DNA of 64,000 nucleotides from Abiotrophia defectiva_A (GTDB lineage: Bacteria; Bacillota; Bacilli; Lactobacillales; Aerococcaceae). Location: the NCBI GenBank assembly GCA_963546405.1, contig CAUUNL010000001.1, forward strand, positions 87,534 through 151,533, given 5' to 3'. Every line of letters begins with the position of its first letter. Within the stretch, counting starts at the first letter, position 1. Position numbers and translations under genes: made by a program. The notes under the pieces are model-generated. The model did not search any database and had not been told where the DNA came from. It saw only the letters and a program-made list of their open reading frames with translations. Below, piece after piece: positions 1-8,302 of this stretch.

Positions 1-1554
1 GATGGGGTTATTCTGGTGGTGGATGCTTATGAAGGCACCATGCCTCAGACTCGCTTCGTCTTGAAGAAAGCCTTAGAACAACACTTAGTACCGATTGTCG
101 TTGTGAACAAGATTGACAAGCCTTCTGCTCGTCCAGAAGAAGTGGTTGATGAAGTTTTAGAACTCTTCATTGAATTAGGGGCCGATGATGATCAATTAGA
201 ATTCCCTGTAGTATATGCTTCAGCCCTTAACGGCACATCTAGTCTGTCTGATAATCCAGCAGACCAAGAGCCATCTATGGATGCTATCTTTGATGCTGTT
301 ATCGAACACGTGCCAGCGCCAGTTGATAACTCAGACCAACCATTACAATTCCAAGTTTCCCTCTTAGAATATAACGAATATGTGGGTCGTATCGGAATTG
401 GTCGTATCTTCCGCGGTAAGATGAAAGTCGGCGACAACGTAACCCTTATGAAGGTTGACGGGACTAGCAAGAACTTCCGTATTACCAAGATGTTTGGTTT
501 CTTCGGCTTAGACCGCGTGGAAATTAACGAGGCTAAGGCAGGGGACTTGATTGCCTTATCAGGTATGGAAGACATCTTCGTTGGGGAGACCGTAGCAGAT
601 GCTGCGAACCCAGAAGCCTTGCCAATTCTCCATATTGACGAGCCAACCCTACAAATGACTTTCTTAACTAACAACTCACCATTTGCAGGTAAAGAAGGTA
701 AGTACGTGACTTCACGTAACCTCCAAGATCGCCTCATGCAAGAATTGCAAACCGACGTATCCTTGCGCGTGGATCCTACCGACTCACCTGATGCCTTTAT
801 CGTGTCTGGTCGTGGGGAATTACACTTGGCCATCTTGATTGAGAACATGCGTCGTCAAGGTTATGAATTCCAAGTATCACGTCCTAAGGTTATTCTTAAG
901 GAAATCGATGGCAAGACTTGTGAGCCATTCGAACGCGTACAAATTGATACACCAGAAGAATACATGGGGGCGATTATTGAAGCCTTGGGTCAACGTAAGG
1001 CTGAAATGGCAGATATGGTGACCACAGGTAATGGCCAAATCCGTATGGTCTTCTCTGTACCAGCGCGTGGCTTAATTGGGTTCTCTACTGAGTTCTTATC
1101 CATGACACGTGGTTATGGGATTATGAACCATAGCTTTGATGACTACCAACCAGTGATTGATTCCAATATTGGGAACCGCCGTAATGGTGCTTTGGTTGCG
1201 CTTGAAGCTGGCCAAGCTACTACTTATGGGATTATGAACTTAGAAGACCGTGGAACCATCTTTGTTAACCCAGGGACTGAAGTTTACGGTGGGATGATTA
1301 TCGGAGAGCACAACCGTGAGAACGACTTAACAGTCAACATCACCAAGGCTAAGCAATTAACCAATATTCGTTCAGCAACCAAGGACCAAACGGCGGTTAT
1401 TAAACGTCCACGTATCCTAACGCTAGAAGAATCCTTAGAGTTCATGGATGATGATGAATACTGTGAAGTAACACCTGAGAGCGTTCGTCTACGTAAGCAA
1501 ATCCTGGATAAGGGTGCGCGTGAACGTGAAACCAAGAAGGCTAAGAAGGCTTAA
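1..1554 (+). CDS. typA: Translational GTPase TypA/BipA, 5'-truncated by window edge
   Basis: Ribosome-associated translational GTPase of the EF-G/LepA superfamily, linked in other bacteria to 50S assembly and stress or cold growth. The reading frame is open from base 1 and enters inside the G domain: the G3 end (VVDAYEGTMPQT), then the G4 motif NKID and the G5-like SALNG are visible. EF-G-like domains II, III and V follow, with the typical TypA C-terminal domain (RGLIGFSTEFLSMTRGYG). About 517 residues are present and family members are about 610, so roughly the first 95 residues, including the P-loop, lie upstream of the window. The lysine-rich C-terminus is normal for the family. Confidence 0.97.
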   Translation, partial: DGVILVVDAYEGTMPQTRFVLKKALEQHLVPIVVVNKIDKPSARPEEVVDEVLELFIELGADDDQLEFPVVYASALNGTSSLSDNPADQEPSMDAIFDAVIEHVPAPVDNSDQPLQFQVSLLEYNEYVGRIGIGRIFRGKMKVGDNVTLMKVDGTSKNFRITKMFGFFGLDRVEINEAKAGDLIALSGMEDIFVGETVADAANPEALPILHIDEPTLQMTFLTNNSPFAGKEGKYVTSRNLQDRLMQELQTDVSLRVDPTDSPDAFIVSGRGELHLAILIENMRRQGYEFQVSRPKVILKEIDGKTCEPFERVQIDTPEEYMGAIIEALGQRKAEMADMVTTGNGQIRMVFSVPARGLIGFSTEFLSMTRGYGIMNHSFDDYQPVIDSNIGNRRNGALVALEAGQATTYGIMNLEDRGTIFVNPGTEVYGGMIIGEHNRENDLTVNITKAKQLTNIRSATKDQTAVIKRPRILTLEESLEFMDDDEYCEVTPESVRLRKQILDKGARERETKKAKKA

Positions 1555-1569
1555 GAGCTAAGTAGTTCA

Positions 1570-1600
1570 AGGGCAGTCTCCTATTCTAGGAAGCTGCCCT
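1570..1600 (+). terminator. Hairpin after typA, weak terminator
   Basis: AGGGCAG pairs with CTGCCCT, and inside it TCCTA pairs with TAGGA around a TTC loop, separated by a 2-nt internal loop. There is no T-run after it, so it is at best a weak or Rho-type terminator or an RNA-processing hairpin. Confidence 0.5.
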
Positions 1601-1639
1601 GTGCTTAATCGGACAACTAGACTAAGAGGAGGGAGTATC

Positions 1640-2326
1640 ATGTATAACTGGTATCAAGAAGGATTTGTGGTCTTACCACAGGTTTTACTCAGCTATTATC
1701 AAGATTTAGGCTTGAGCCCTGAGACCTTTCTCCTAGTAACGACAATATTAGGTCAGAAAGAAGGCCAATTGAGTCCTATGACCGTTGTGGACCTATGTTG
1801 TCATCACTATGGTTGGCAGTCACATCAAGCCATGTCTCAGCTCTCGCTCTTGGCTGATCAGGGTTATTTGGTTTTTGAGGTGGATGCGGCGGGCCAAGAC
1901 CGGTTGAGTTTAGCGCCCTTGTTTGAACGCTTAGAGACCTTGAATCCATCATCTTATCAAAATCAGTCGACTACTAGTGCTGAGGCAGACCAAACAAGCG
2001 ACTCGCAAGAGGCCATGACAGCAAGTCAGCTGATTCCTCTGATAGAAGGGGAGTTTGGCCGTTCCCTGTCTGCGCTCGAATATGAGACCCTGAATGGCTG
2101 GCTCAAGCAAGATGGCTATGCGCCTGATTTAATTCGTCTAGCAGTTAAAGAAGCTGTCTTACGCCAAGCGCTCAGCCTCAAGTATATTGATCGGATTCTG
2201 ATTAATTGGGAGCGACATGGTTTGACTACTGCGGCGCAGGCACAAGCTTACTTAGACAAGCGAGATAAGGACCAGCCTAACAATCAAGAGGCGGTTTATG
2301 ATCAGATTGATATTCCACTACTCTAA
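1640..2326 (+). CDS. dnaD: DnaD family replication initiation/restart protein
   Basis: Primosomal protein that, in the well-studied Bacillus system, acts with DnaB and DnaI to load the helicase at the origin and at restart sites. The N-terminal 90 residues look like the DnaD winged-helix domain. The C-terminal DnaB/DnaD domain is clear at about residues 135-205, ending in the IDRILINWERHG element typical of the YxxxIxxxW signature. A low-complexity Ser/Gln/Asp linker separates them. The ATG at 1640 was chosen because AGAGGAGGG lies just upstream; an in-frame ATG 13 codons earlier lacks a ribosome binding site. The length of 228 residues fits the family. The usual partner nth is absent; a DUF956 gene follows instead. 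Confidence 0.9.
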   Translation: MYNWYQEGFVVLPQVLLSYYQDLGLSPETFLLVTTILGQKEGQLSPMTVVDLCCHHYGWQSHQAMSQLSLLADQGYLVFEVDAAGQDRLSLAPLFERLETLNPSSYQNQSTTSAEADQTSDSQEAMTASQLIPLIEGEFGRSLSALEYETLNGWLKQDGYAPDLIRLAVKEAVLRQALSLKYIDRILINWERHGLTTAAQAQAYLDKRDKDQPNNQEAVYDQIDIPLL

Positions 2327-2350
2327 AGCACTGTAAAAGGAGAGAGAAGT

Positions 2351-2740
2351 ATGGTTGAATCCTTGAATAGCCGGGCAGACTATGTGACGACTGCTAACTG
2401 GATGTCAGGTGGTGTCATGGGGCGCCATGGCCGTATTCTAGTCGGTAACAAGGCCTTTGAATTCTATAATGACCGCAATCCAGCTGATTTCGTTCAGATT
2501 CCTTGGGGCGAAATTCGTCAGGTTCGGGCTATCATGTTGATGAAACGTGGCTTTATCCGAGGCTTCTTCATTGATACTAAGTCTGCTGGCACCTATCATT
2601 TTGTAGTCTCTAAGGCCGGCCAGACTCTTAAGGCCATGCGGAACTATCTGGCGGAAGAGCAACTGGTCAGAAATAAGCCAATCTTCTCCTTGGCCAAGCT
2701 TTGGAAAGAATGGCGCGCTAAAAAATCTCCCAAAAAATAG
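2351..2740 (+). CDS. DUF956 family protein (ManO-like)
   Basis: Small soluble protein of 129 residues with the DUF956 hallmarks: an N-terminal MVESLN start, a FEFYNDRNPADFVQIPW core and a basic C-terminus. In many Lactobacillales the homologue (ManO) sits at the end of the mannose-class PTS operon and is thought to modulate it. No PTS genes are next to this copy, which lies 24 bp downstream of dnaD behind a good ribosome binding site (AAAGGAGAG). It is probably cotranscribed with dnaD. The molecular function is unknown. Confidence 0.8.
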   Translation: MVESLNSRADYVTTANWMSGGVMGRHGRILVGNKAFEFYNDRNPADFVQIPWGEIRQVRAIMLMKRGFIRGFFIDTKSAGTYHFVVSKAGQTLKAMRNYLAEEQLVRNKPIFSLAKLWKEWRAKKSPKK

Positions 2741-2746
2741 GAGTTT

Positions 2747-2780
2747 AAACCCTCAGCTTTAAATGCTGAGGGTTTGTTCA
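2747..2780 (+). terminator. Intrinsic terminator after the DUF956 gene
   Basis: 11-bp perfect stem (AAACCCTCAGC / GCTGAGGGTTT) with a TTTAAAT loop, followed by TTTGTT. It separates dnaD-DUF956 from the lic unit, and its 3' end touches the first lic palindrome. Confidence 0.85.
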
Positions 2781-2790
2781 TTATTTGAAC
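2776..2790. promoter_or_regulatory. Palindrome 1 upstream of the licA promoter
   Basis: GTTCA-TTATT-TGAAC, a perfect 5-bp inverted repeat with a 5-nt spacer. The same arms recur at 2846-2860. The two copies are 70 bp apart centre to centre and bracket the promoter, so they are candidate operator sites, possibly for the winged-helix domain carried by the licA fusion protein itself. Confidence 0.6.
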
Positions 2791-2808
2791 TTTTTTGGAC
2801 TAAAACCC

Positions 2809-2837
2809 TAGACATAGGCCGAGAAGTAGTTTATACT
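2809..2837 (+). promoter_or_regulatory. Promoter of licA-licB-licC
   Basis: TAGACA, a 17-nt spacer, then TATACT: a near-consensus vegetative (sigma-A) promoter, with expected transcription start around 2844. It lies exactly between the two GTTCA-N5-TGAAC palindromes. Confidence 0.75.
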
Positions 2838-2845
2838 AGACTAAA

Positions 2846-2860
2846 GTTCAAAAAATGAAC
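2846..2860. promoter_or_regulatory. Palindrome 2 downstream of the licA promoter
   Basis: GTTCA-AAAAA-TGAAC, with the same arms as the copy at 2776. It covers the predicted transcription start and early leader, a position where a bound repressor would block initiation. Confidence 0.6.
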
Positions 2861-2878
2861 AAAGAAAGAAGGGCTCAC

Positions 2879-4747
2879 ATGAATGACTTAATGACCTTGC
2901 TATATTACTTGAACCGAGAAGAAGCGGGCAGTCAACGTGATATGGCACAAGCGACCAACTTATCACTAGGCAAGATTAATCTAATTCTTAAGCGTCTTGA
3001 AGAACAAGGATACATTGAGATTGAGCGTCAAGGGACACGTAATCAGTATCAAGTGACAGAAAAGGGCTTAGCTCTACTAGAGACTGTCCTTAAGGATGCT
3101 AGTGCCCGTAAGATTCAATTAGCTCAAGCAAAAGAACAGATCCATCAGGCGGTTATTCTAGCCGCGGGGCAACCTCGTCATCTGGACCAACCCGTGCCAC
3201 TCCTATCTCTGGGGGACCATACCTTATTAGACCGGACGCTCCAAGTTTTACGGGACCAAGGAGTAGAGCGTTTTGTCTTAGTGGCTGGCTTCCAAGCTGA
3301 CCTCTTGGCTCAACATGTCGCTGATATGCCTGATGTGACCCTAGTAGTCAACGAGGCTTATGCTCACACAGGAACCATGGCTTCTTTGGCCGCGGCGGCT
3401 CCTCATATTGATGGGGACTTCTTCCTGATTGAAGGGGACTTGCTCTTTGAAATTCGTGGGATTAAGGGGCTCAATAAGGTCGCTAGTGATTCTGCTATGC
3501 TGATTACCAGTGTGCGTGAGCAACATGATGAGGCCATGGTGGAATTGCGTGATGGCTATGTTTATAAGATGGGTAAGGATATTCACCAATTCAACCGGAT
3601 TGACGGTGAAATGATTGGTCTATCCAAATTATCTTATCCTTTCTACCTTAAGATGTTGGCCATTTATGCTGACAACCTTAATCCTTATGTTAACTATGAA
3701 TATATTATGTTAGATGTCGCCCAAGACTACCGCTTGGGCTACCTTAAACTGGATGACTTCTTCTGGGGTGAAATTGACGATGCTAGCCAGGTTCATCATG
3801 TCCTTAAGCGCGTTTATCCTCGCTTGGTTCGTAAGGAAGAAGAGGCTGCTAAGCAAGAAGTCGAACAGTTCTTGGCCGATCACATGGATGCCAGCCCTGA
3901 GGAAATTGCGACCTTAGAAAGTGCCGGTGGTATGACAAACAAGAACTATAAGGTCACCCTTAAAGGCCAACCTTATATCATTCGGATTGCCGGTAACGGG
4001 ACGGAGAAGTTTATTAATCGCTCTGCAGAAAAATCCAATAGCCTCTTAGCGCATATTCTGGGCTTAGATGCTGAAACTCTCTACTTTGACGAATTGACTG
4101 GTACCAAGGTGTCAGCCTTCATTCCAGACGCTGAAACCTTGAATGCTAATACAGCGACTTACCTTAACAATATGCGAATGACAACGGGACTCCTCAGACA
4201 GTTGCATCAATCAGGTTTAGACTTTGATAATCGTTTCGATGTCTTTGAAGAGATTGTTAAGTATGAGAGTTTTGTGGATGAAGTAGGGGCAGATTATTTT
4301 GACGGCTATCAAGCGACACGTCAGGAAGTTTTCCAACTACAAGAAGATTTGGCTGACTTACCCGTTCAAATAGTGCCATGTCACATTGACACAGTTCCAG
4401 AGAACTTTGTCAAAGGTGGAGACGGCAAATCTTATCTCATTGACTGGGAATACTCAGGTATGAATGACTTGGCTTGGGATTTAGCGGCTCATAGTCTGGA
4501 ATGTGGCTTCAGCCAAGAGCAGGAAGACCGCTTCTTAAGCCTTTACTGTCAGGACCAAGCAGTGCCGGATAGCTTGAAGACCAAGCTCTTAATTTATCAA
4601 ATTTGCCAAGACTTCCTCTGGTCAGTTTGGACCATCTTTAAGGAAAGCCGAGGCGATGATTTCGGAGACTACGGGATTGAACGCTACCGTCGTGCGCAAA
4701 CTAACCTTGCACGCTACCATGCTCTAAAAAAGAAAGGAAGAATTTAG
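2879..4747 (+). CDS. licA: Choline kinase LicA fused to winged-helix and nucleotidyltransferase-like domains
   Basis: The C-terminal third is a LicA-type choline kinase (APH fold) that would phosphorylate imported choline with ATP. The Brenner motif CHIDTVPENF (His502, Asp504) and the metal-binding LIDWEYSG (Asp522) are intact. Residues 1-75 form a MarR-like winged helix. Residues about 90-330 resemble a sugar/choline-phosphate nucleotidyltransferase, but its glycine loop is degenerate: LAAGQPRHLDQP replaces the LAAGxGTRxxP pattern seen in the LicC downstream. ATG 2879 follows GAAAGAAGGG; an in-frame ATG at 2855 lies inside palindrome 2 and lacks a site. At 622 residues it is twice the usual LicA length. 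The winged helix may autoregulate the unit, which is inference. licB starts one base after its stop. Confidence 0.88.
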   Translation: MNDLMTLLYYLNREEAGSQRDMAQATNLSLGKINLILKRLEEQGYIEIERQGTRNQYQVTEKGLALLETVLKDASARKIQLAQAKEQIHQAVILAAGQPRHLDQPVPLLSLGDHTLLDRTLQVLRDQGVERFVLVAGFQADLLAQHVADMPDVTLVVNEAYAHTGTMASLAAAAPHIDGDFFLIEGDLLFEIRGIKGLNKVASDSAMLITSVREQHDEAMVELRDGYVYKMGKDIHQFNRIDGEMIGLSKLSYPFYLKMLAIYADNLNPYVNYEYIMLDVAQDYRLGYLKLDDFFWGEIDDASQVHHVLKRVYPRLVRKEEEAAKQEVEQFLADHMDASPEEIATLESAGGMTNKNYKVTLKGQPYIIRIAGNGTEKFINRSAEKSNSLLAHILGLDAETLYFDELTGTKVSAFIPDAETLNANTATYLNNMRMTTGLLRQLHQSGLDFDNRFDVFEEIVKYESFVDEVGADYFDGYQATRQEVFQLQEDLADLPVQIVPCHIDTVPENFVKGGDGKSYLIDWEYSGMNDLAWDLAAHSLECGFSQEQEDRFLSLYCQDQAVPDSLKTKLLIYQICQDFLWSVWTIFKESRGDDFGDYGIERYRRAQTNLARYHALKKKGRI

Positions 4748-5683
4748 ATGAAAAATAAGGAAAGAAGTGGCATCATTGCCGGTCTCTTGTCAGGCATTTT
4801 GTGGGGGGCAGATACCCATTATAATGGCGTTATTCTAATGATGTTGCCCTTCACACTAGTTGATCCAAGGCTGGCTGGAGCCGCTCTCTTATTGGCGCTC
4901 TTCCATGATGGTTTTTCTGCCTTAATGATGACAGGGGAGTTGGTTCGTCAAGGGCAACTCAAGCAAACTGTCAAACAATTGACTAGCAAGAGTTCCTATG
5001 TGGTCATGTTAGCCGCTGTTTTAGGGGGACCTATGGGTATGCGGGCCTATCTCTATGCGGTAGATGCGATTGGGGCAGGCTTAACCGCAAGTATTTCCTC
5101 TATGTATCCAGTGGTAGCTGCTTTTTTGGGTATGTTAATTCTTAAGGAAAAGATCACTAAGCCAGTTTGGATTGGTTTGGGTTTGGCCGTGTTAGCGGTC
5201 TTGGGTGTGAGTCTATCTGGTGATATGATGCAATCTAATGCCCAACTTATTGGCTTCTTAGTAGCCTTTCTCAGCGTAGTCGGCTGGTCCTTGGAGAGTG
5301 TGATTTGTTCCATTGGGATGAAGGAAGATTTGAATCCTAAGCAAGCTCTTTGGATTCGTCAATGCGTCTCTACTTTAGTTTATTTGGGCTTTATTACCTT
5401 CGAATCTGACTTGGTCTTTAGCGTGACGGCTGTTATGAGTCAGCCAGTACTTTGGTTAATCTTGGGTGTTGCTGTCTTAGGCACATTGTCTTATTTGAAT
5501 TTTTATCGCGCAATTGATACAATTGGTCCTGTAAAGGCTACTGCACTCAATATCTCATACGCTATTTGGGCCATTGTCTTCTCCATCTTGCTAGGAGGAG
5601 CTGAATTTAACCCCATTCTCTTGCTATCGGCGGCTTTGATGATTGTAAGCAGTGTCTTAGTTTCACAACACGAAGGAGCCTAA
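4748..5683 (+). CDS. licB: Choline permease LicB (EamA/DMT superfamily)
   Basis: Predicted choline uptake protein with about ten transmembrane helices and two EamA repeats (ILWGADTHYNG in the first, VVGWSLESVICSIG in the second). It is 311 residues long, normal for LicB of pneumococcal type. It imports choline for phosphorylation by LicA and activation by LicC. It begins immediately after the licA stop, with AAAGGAAG as ribosome binding site, and licC starts 3 bp after its end, so the three genes are one transcription unit. Assignment to choline rather than another DMT substrate rests mainly on this gene context. Confidence 0.88.
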   Translation: MKNKERSGIIAGLLSGILWGADTHYNGVILMMLPFTLVDPRLAGAALLLALFHDGFSALMMTGELVRQGQLKQTVKQLTSKSSYVVMLAAVLGGPMGMRAYLYAVDAIGAGLTASISSMYPVVAAFLGMLILKEKITKPVWIGLGLAVLAVLGVSLSGDMMQSNAQLIGFLVAFLSVVGWSLESVICSIGMKEDLNPKQALWIRQCVSTLVYLGFITFESDLVFSVTAVMSQPVLWLILGVAVLGTLSYLNFYRAIDTIGPVKATALNISYAIWAIVFSILLGGAEFNPILLLSAALMIVSSVLVSQHEGA

Positions 5684-5686
5684 GCT

Positions 5687-6379
5687 ATGAGAGCAATAAT
5701 TCTCGCCGCTGGTATGGGAACTCGCTTGCGGCCAATCACCCTTACAACCCCTAAGTCCTTAATTGAAGTCGCTGGGACAAGCTTAATTGAGCGCCAGATT
5801 GAATTCTTGCGGGCTAAAGGGATTGAAGACATTATTGTTGTAACAGGGTACTTGGCTGAAAAATTTGATTTTCTGAAGGACCAGTATGGCGTGACCTTGA
5901 TTCACAATGACCAGTATGAAAGCTACAATAACTTCTACACCATGTACCTAGTTCGTCACTACTTGAGTGATGCCTATGTGATTGATGCTGATAACTTCCT
6001 AGTTGATAACTTCTTGCTATCAGCACCCGAAAGCTCCCTTTACTTTGGGGTAGCCAAAGAAGGCTTCAAGGATGAATGGGTCTTGCATTACCAGCAAGAT
6101 GACCTTCGCGTAACGGCCATTACGGTAGAAAGTGGTCAAGGGCGGATTCTGTCTGGCGTCTCCTATTGGAGTGCTGAAGATGGTCAACATTTGCAGCAGT
6201 TAATTGAAGGCTACTACCAAGAAGCTGCTTATGCTAATCTTTACTGGGATGACGTGGTCAAGGATAACCTAGCTGATTTAGATGTTCATGTTTATCCAAT
6301 TGAAGGCCATCAGACCTTTGAAATTGATAGCCTAGAGGATTTAGAAGCGCTACGTTCGCAAATGGAAGCAAAAAATTAG
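5687..6379 (+). CDS. licC: CTP:phosphocholine cytidylyltransferase LicC
   Basis: Makes CDP-choline from CTP and phosphocholine, the donor for LicD-type transferases. The nucleotidyltransferase signature LAAGMGTRLRPITLTTPKSL is complete at the N-terminus. The metal-binding DADNF, YWDDVV and FEIDSLEDLE elements characteristic of the LicC/sugar-nucleotidyltransferase fold follow. The 230-residue length matches the pneumococcal enzyme. This intact copy makes the degenerate nucleotidyltransferase-like domain fused to LicA look redundant. It is the last gene of the licABC unit, closed by a strong terminator. Confidence 0.92.
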   Translation: MRAIILAAGMGTRLRPITLTTPKSLIEVAGTSLIERQIEFLRAKGIEDIIVVTGYLAEKFDFLKDQYGVTLIHNDQYESYNNFYTMYLVRHYLSDAYVIDADNFLVDNFLLSAPESSLYFGVAKEGFKDEWVLHYQQDDLRVTAITVESGQGRILSGVSYWSAEDGQHLQQLIEGYYQEAAYANLYWDDVVKDNLADLDVHVYPIEGHQTFEIDSLEDLEALRSQMEAKN

Positions 6380-6383
6380 CCAG

Positions 6384-6414
6384 AAGCCAGACACTTGTCT
6401 GGCTTTTTGTTTTG
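6384..6414 (+). terminator. Intrinsic terminator of the licABC unit
   Basis: Perfect 10-bp stem (AAGCCAGACA / TGTCTGGCTT) with a 2-nt apex, followed by TTTTGTTTT. Confidence 0.9.
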
Positions 6415-6481
6415 GATGTGTGATCATTTCTTAATAAAATGCTTAAGGCAATGAGATTTCTATGCGTGTAGATATAAGATG

Positions 6482-6490
6482 TGCTATAAT
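6482..6490 (+). promoter_or_regulatory. Extended -10 promoter of tarI-tarJ-licD
   Basis: TGC-TATAAT is an extended -10 with a perfect hexamer. No convincing -35 is seen at the right distance, which is compatible with an extended -10 promoter. Transcription would start near 6497, about 40 nt before the tarI ATG. Confidence 0.65.
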
Positions 6491-6537
6491 AATTAGGATA
6501 GAAAGACACTTTACGACAGTGAGAAGGAGAGAGATGC

Positions 6538-7245
6538 ATGATTTATGCAGGTATTCTAGCAGGGGGCATTGGGTCTAGAATGGGGATTCAAGATATGCCT
6601 AAGCAATTCCTCATGTTAGGCAATAAGCCCATTATTATCCATACCATCGAAAAATTCTTAGTGGTGCCTGATATTGACAAAGTTTATGTAGCCGTACATC
6701 CAAATTGGTTAGTTTACTTCAATGATTTAGTAGGCAAGCACTTGCCAGGCCATGAGGCAAAGATTAAAGCTGTTGATGGGGGCGGGGATCGGAATGACAG
6801 TATCCTCAATATCATCGCAGATATTAAGGCAGACGGTCCTGTCTCTGACCAAGCTATTTTAATTACTCATGATGCGGTACGTCCTTTTGTCTCTTACCGT
6901 ATGATTCAAGACAATATTAAGGTCATGGCTGACTATGATGCGACTGATACAGTGGTCATGGCTAACGATACCATTGTGGAATCACAAGACGGTAAGTCTA
7001 TTAGCTCTATTCCTAATCGGGCTCACATGTTCCAAGGTCAGACACCTCAAACCTTCCGCATTAATCAGTTTGATAGCCTCTTCGCGAGCCTCAGTCAAGA
7101 CGAGCGCGAGATTTTAACTGATGCCTGCAAGGTCTTTGTGCTCAAAGGTAAAAGTGTTGGCCTAGTAAAAGGGGAATACTCTAACTTGAAGATTACGACG
7201 GTGACCGATTTGAAGATTGCCGAAGCTATGTTGGGAGAGATCTAA
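6538..7245 (+). CDS. tarI: Ribitol-5-phosphate cytidylyltransferase TarI
   Basis: IspD-like cytidylyltransferase that makes CDP-ribitol from ribitol 5-phosphate and CTP for teichoic acid synthesis. The CTP-binding loop AGGIGSRMG is followed by PKQF, with THDAVRPFV, QTPQTFR and the C-terminal KGEYSNLKITTVTDL typical of TarI/IspD. It is 235 residues long. AAGGAG lies 8 nt before the ATG; the ATG at 6534 is out of frame. tarJ starts 1 nt after its stop, the same tarI-tarJ pairing as in streptococcal lic1 loci, and this supports TarI over IspD. Confidence 0.93.
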   Translation: MIYAGILAGGIGSRMGIQDMPKQFLMLGNKPIIIHTIEKFLVVPDIDKVYVAVHPNWLVYFNDLVGKHLPGHEAKIKAVDGGGDRNDSILNIIADIKADGPVSDQAILITHDAVRPFVSYRMIQDNIKVMADYDATDTVVMANDTIVESQDGKSISSIPNRAHMFQGQTPQTFRINQFDSLFASLSQDEREILTDACKVFVLKGKSVGLVKGEYSNLKITTVTDLKIAEAMLGEI

Positions 7246-7246
7246 A

Positions 7247-8275
7247 GTGATTAATCGCGTCTATCAGTTACTTCGCCCATACTTCTTCTCAGTTAAGTAT
7301 GAAGATGTGTCGGCGGATTCAACTAAACCAGTCGTAGTGCGGCCAAATTATATGGCCCTCTGCCATGCAGACCAACGCTATTACCAAGGCAAGCGCGCAG
7401 CCAAGGTACTCAAGCAAAAATTACCCATGGCCTTGATTCATGAGTGTTGCGGCATTGTCGTACGTGACGAAACTGGTACCTATCAAGTAGGGGACAAGGT
7501 CGTCATGATTCCCAATCAGCCGCCTCAAGGGTTTGATCATTCAGGTGAGTTCTATGAGAACTATGTGGAGGGCACTCATTTCCTATCCAGTGGTTATGAT
7601 GGCTTTATGCAGGAATTTGTCCATTTACCATTAGATCGCGTCGTGGGTTATCAGAGCATTCCAGATGTAGTAGCGGCTATGACAGAATTTGTCTCGGTGG
7701 CGGCGCACGGGGCTCGTCGTTTTGATTCAATTGCACTATCCAAGCGTGACCGTATTGTGGTTTGGGGCTCAGGCTCGCTAGCCTTTGTCCAAGCTACTGT
7801 CTTAAGAGCCAAGTTCCCAGATGCTACCATTATTGTAGTAGGTAAAAACCACGATAAATTAAGACTTTTCAGCTTTGTAGATGAAGTCTATGAATTGCAG
7901 GATATTCCGGAAGACTTTAGCTTCGACCATGCCTTTGAGTGTGTGGGAGGCGATGCCAGTCAGGAAGCCATTCGTGATATTATTAAGTATATTAAACCTC
8001 AAGGAACCTTAATCTTAATGGGAGTTTCGGAGACGGAAGTGCCGGTTAATACCCGTGATGTCTTAGAAAAAGGGCTGACCTTAGTAGGTTCTTCCCGCTC
8101 AGGACGTGAGGACTTCCAATTGGCTGTGGCCCTAATGGAAAACCCACAAGTATCTTCAAGACTGCGGATGATTATCCACCAAGTAGGGGATTTAGAGGAT
8201 GTCAAGGATATCTATCAATTCTTCGAAGAAGACCGTAAGACACCATTCAAAACGGTGGCTAAGTGGAATATTTAA
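7247..8275 (+). CDS. tarJ: Ribulose-5-phosphate reductase TarJ
   Basis: Zinc-type medium-chain dehydrogenase that reduces ribulose 5-phosphate to ribitol 5-phosphate, the substrate for TarI. The N-terminus (VINRVYQLLRPYFFSVKYEDV) is the standard TarJ start and identifies the GTG at 7247, one base after the tarI stop, as initiator. The domain contains CHADQRYY, a HECCGIV zinc-site region and a Rossmann stretch beginning VVWGSGSLAF. It is 342 residues long. It is translationally coupled to tarI. Confidence 0.93.
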   Translation: MINRVYQLLRPYFFSVKYEDVSADSTKPVVVRPNYMALCHADQRYYQGKRAAKVLKQKLPMALIHECCGIVVRDETGTYQVGDKVVMIPNQPPQGFDHSGEFYENYVEGTHFLSSGYDGFMQEFVHLPLDRVVGYQSIPDVVAAMTEFVSVAAHGARRFDSIALSKRDRIVVWGSGSLAFVQATVLRAKFPDATIIVVGKNHDKLRLFSFVDEVYELQDIPEDFSFDHAFECVGGDASQEAIRDIIKYIKPQGTLILMGVSETEVPVNTRDVLEKGLTLVGSSRSGREDFQLAVALMENPQVSSRLRMIIHQVGDLEDVKDIYQFFEEDRKTPFKTVAKWNI

Positions 8276-8302
8276 TGATCAATTAAAAGAAGGAGGGGTT
8301 AG

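Noticed and set aside
2855..2878. Upstream ATG start for licA
   Set aside because: It lies inside the second palindrome and only about 10 nt after the predicted transcription start, without a Shine-Dalgarno sequence.
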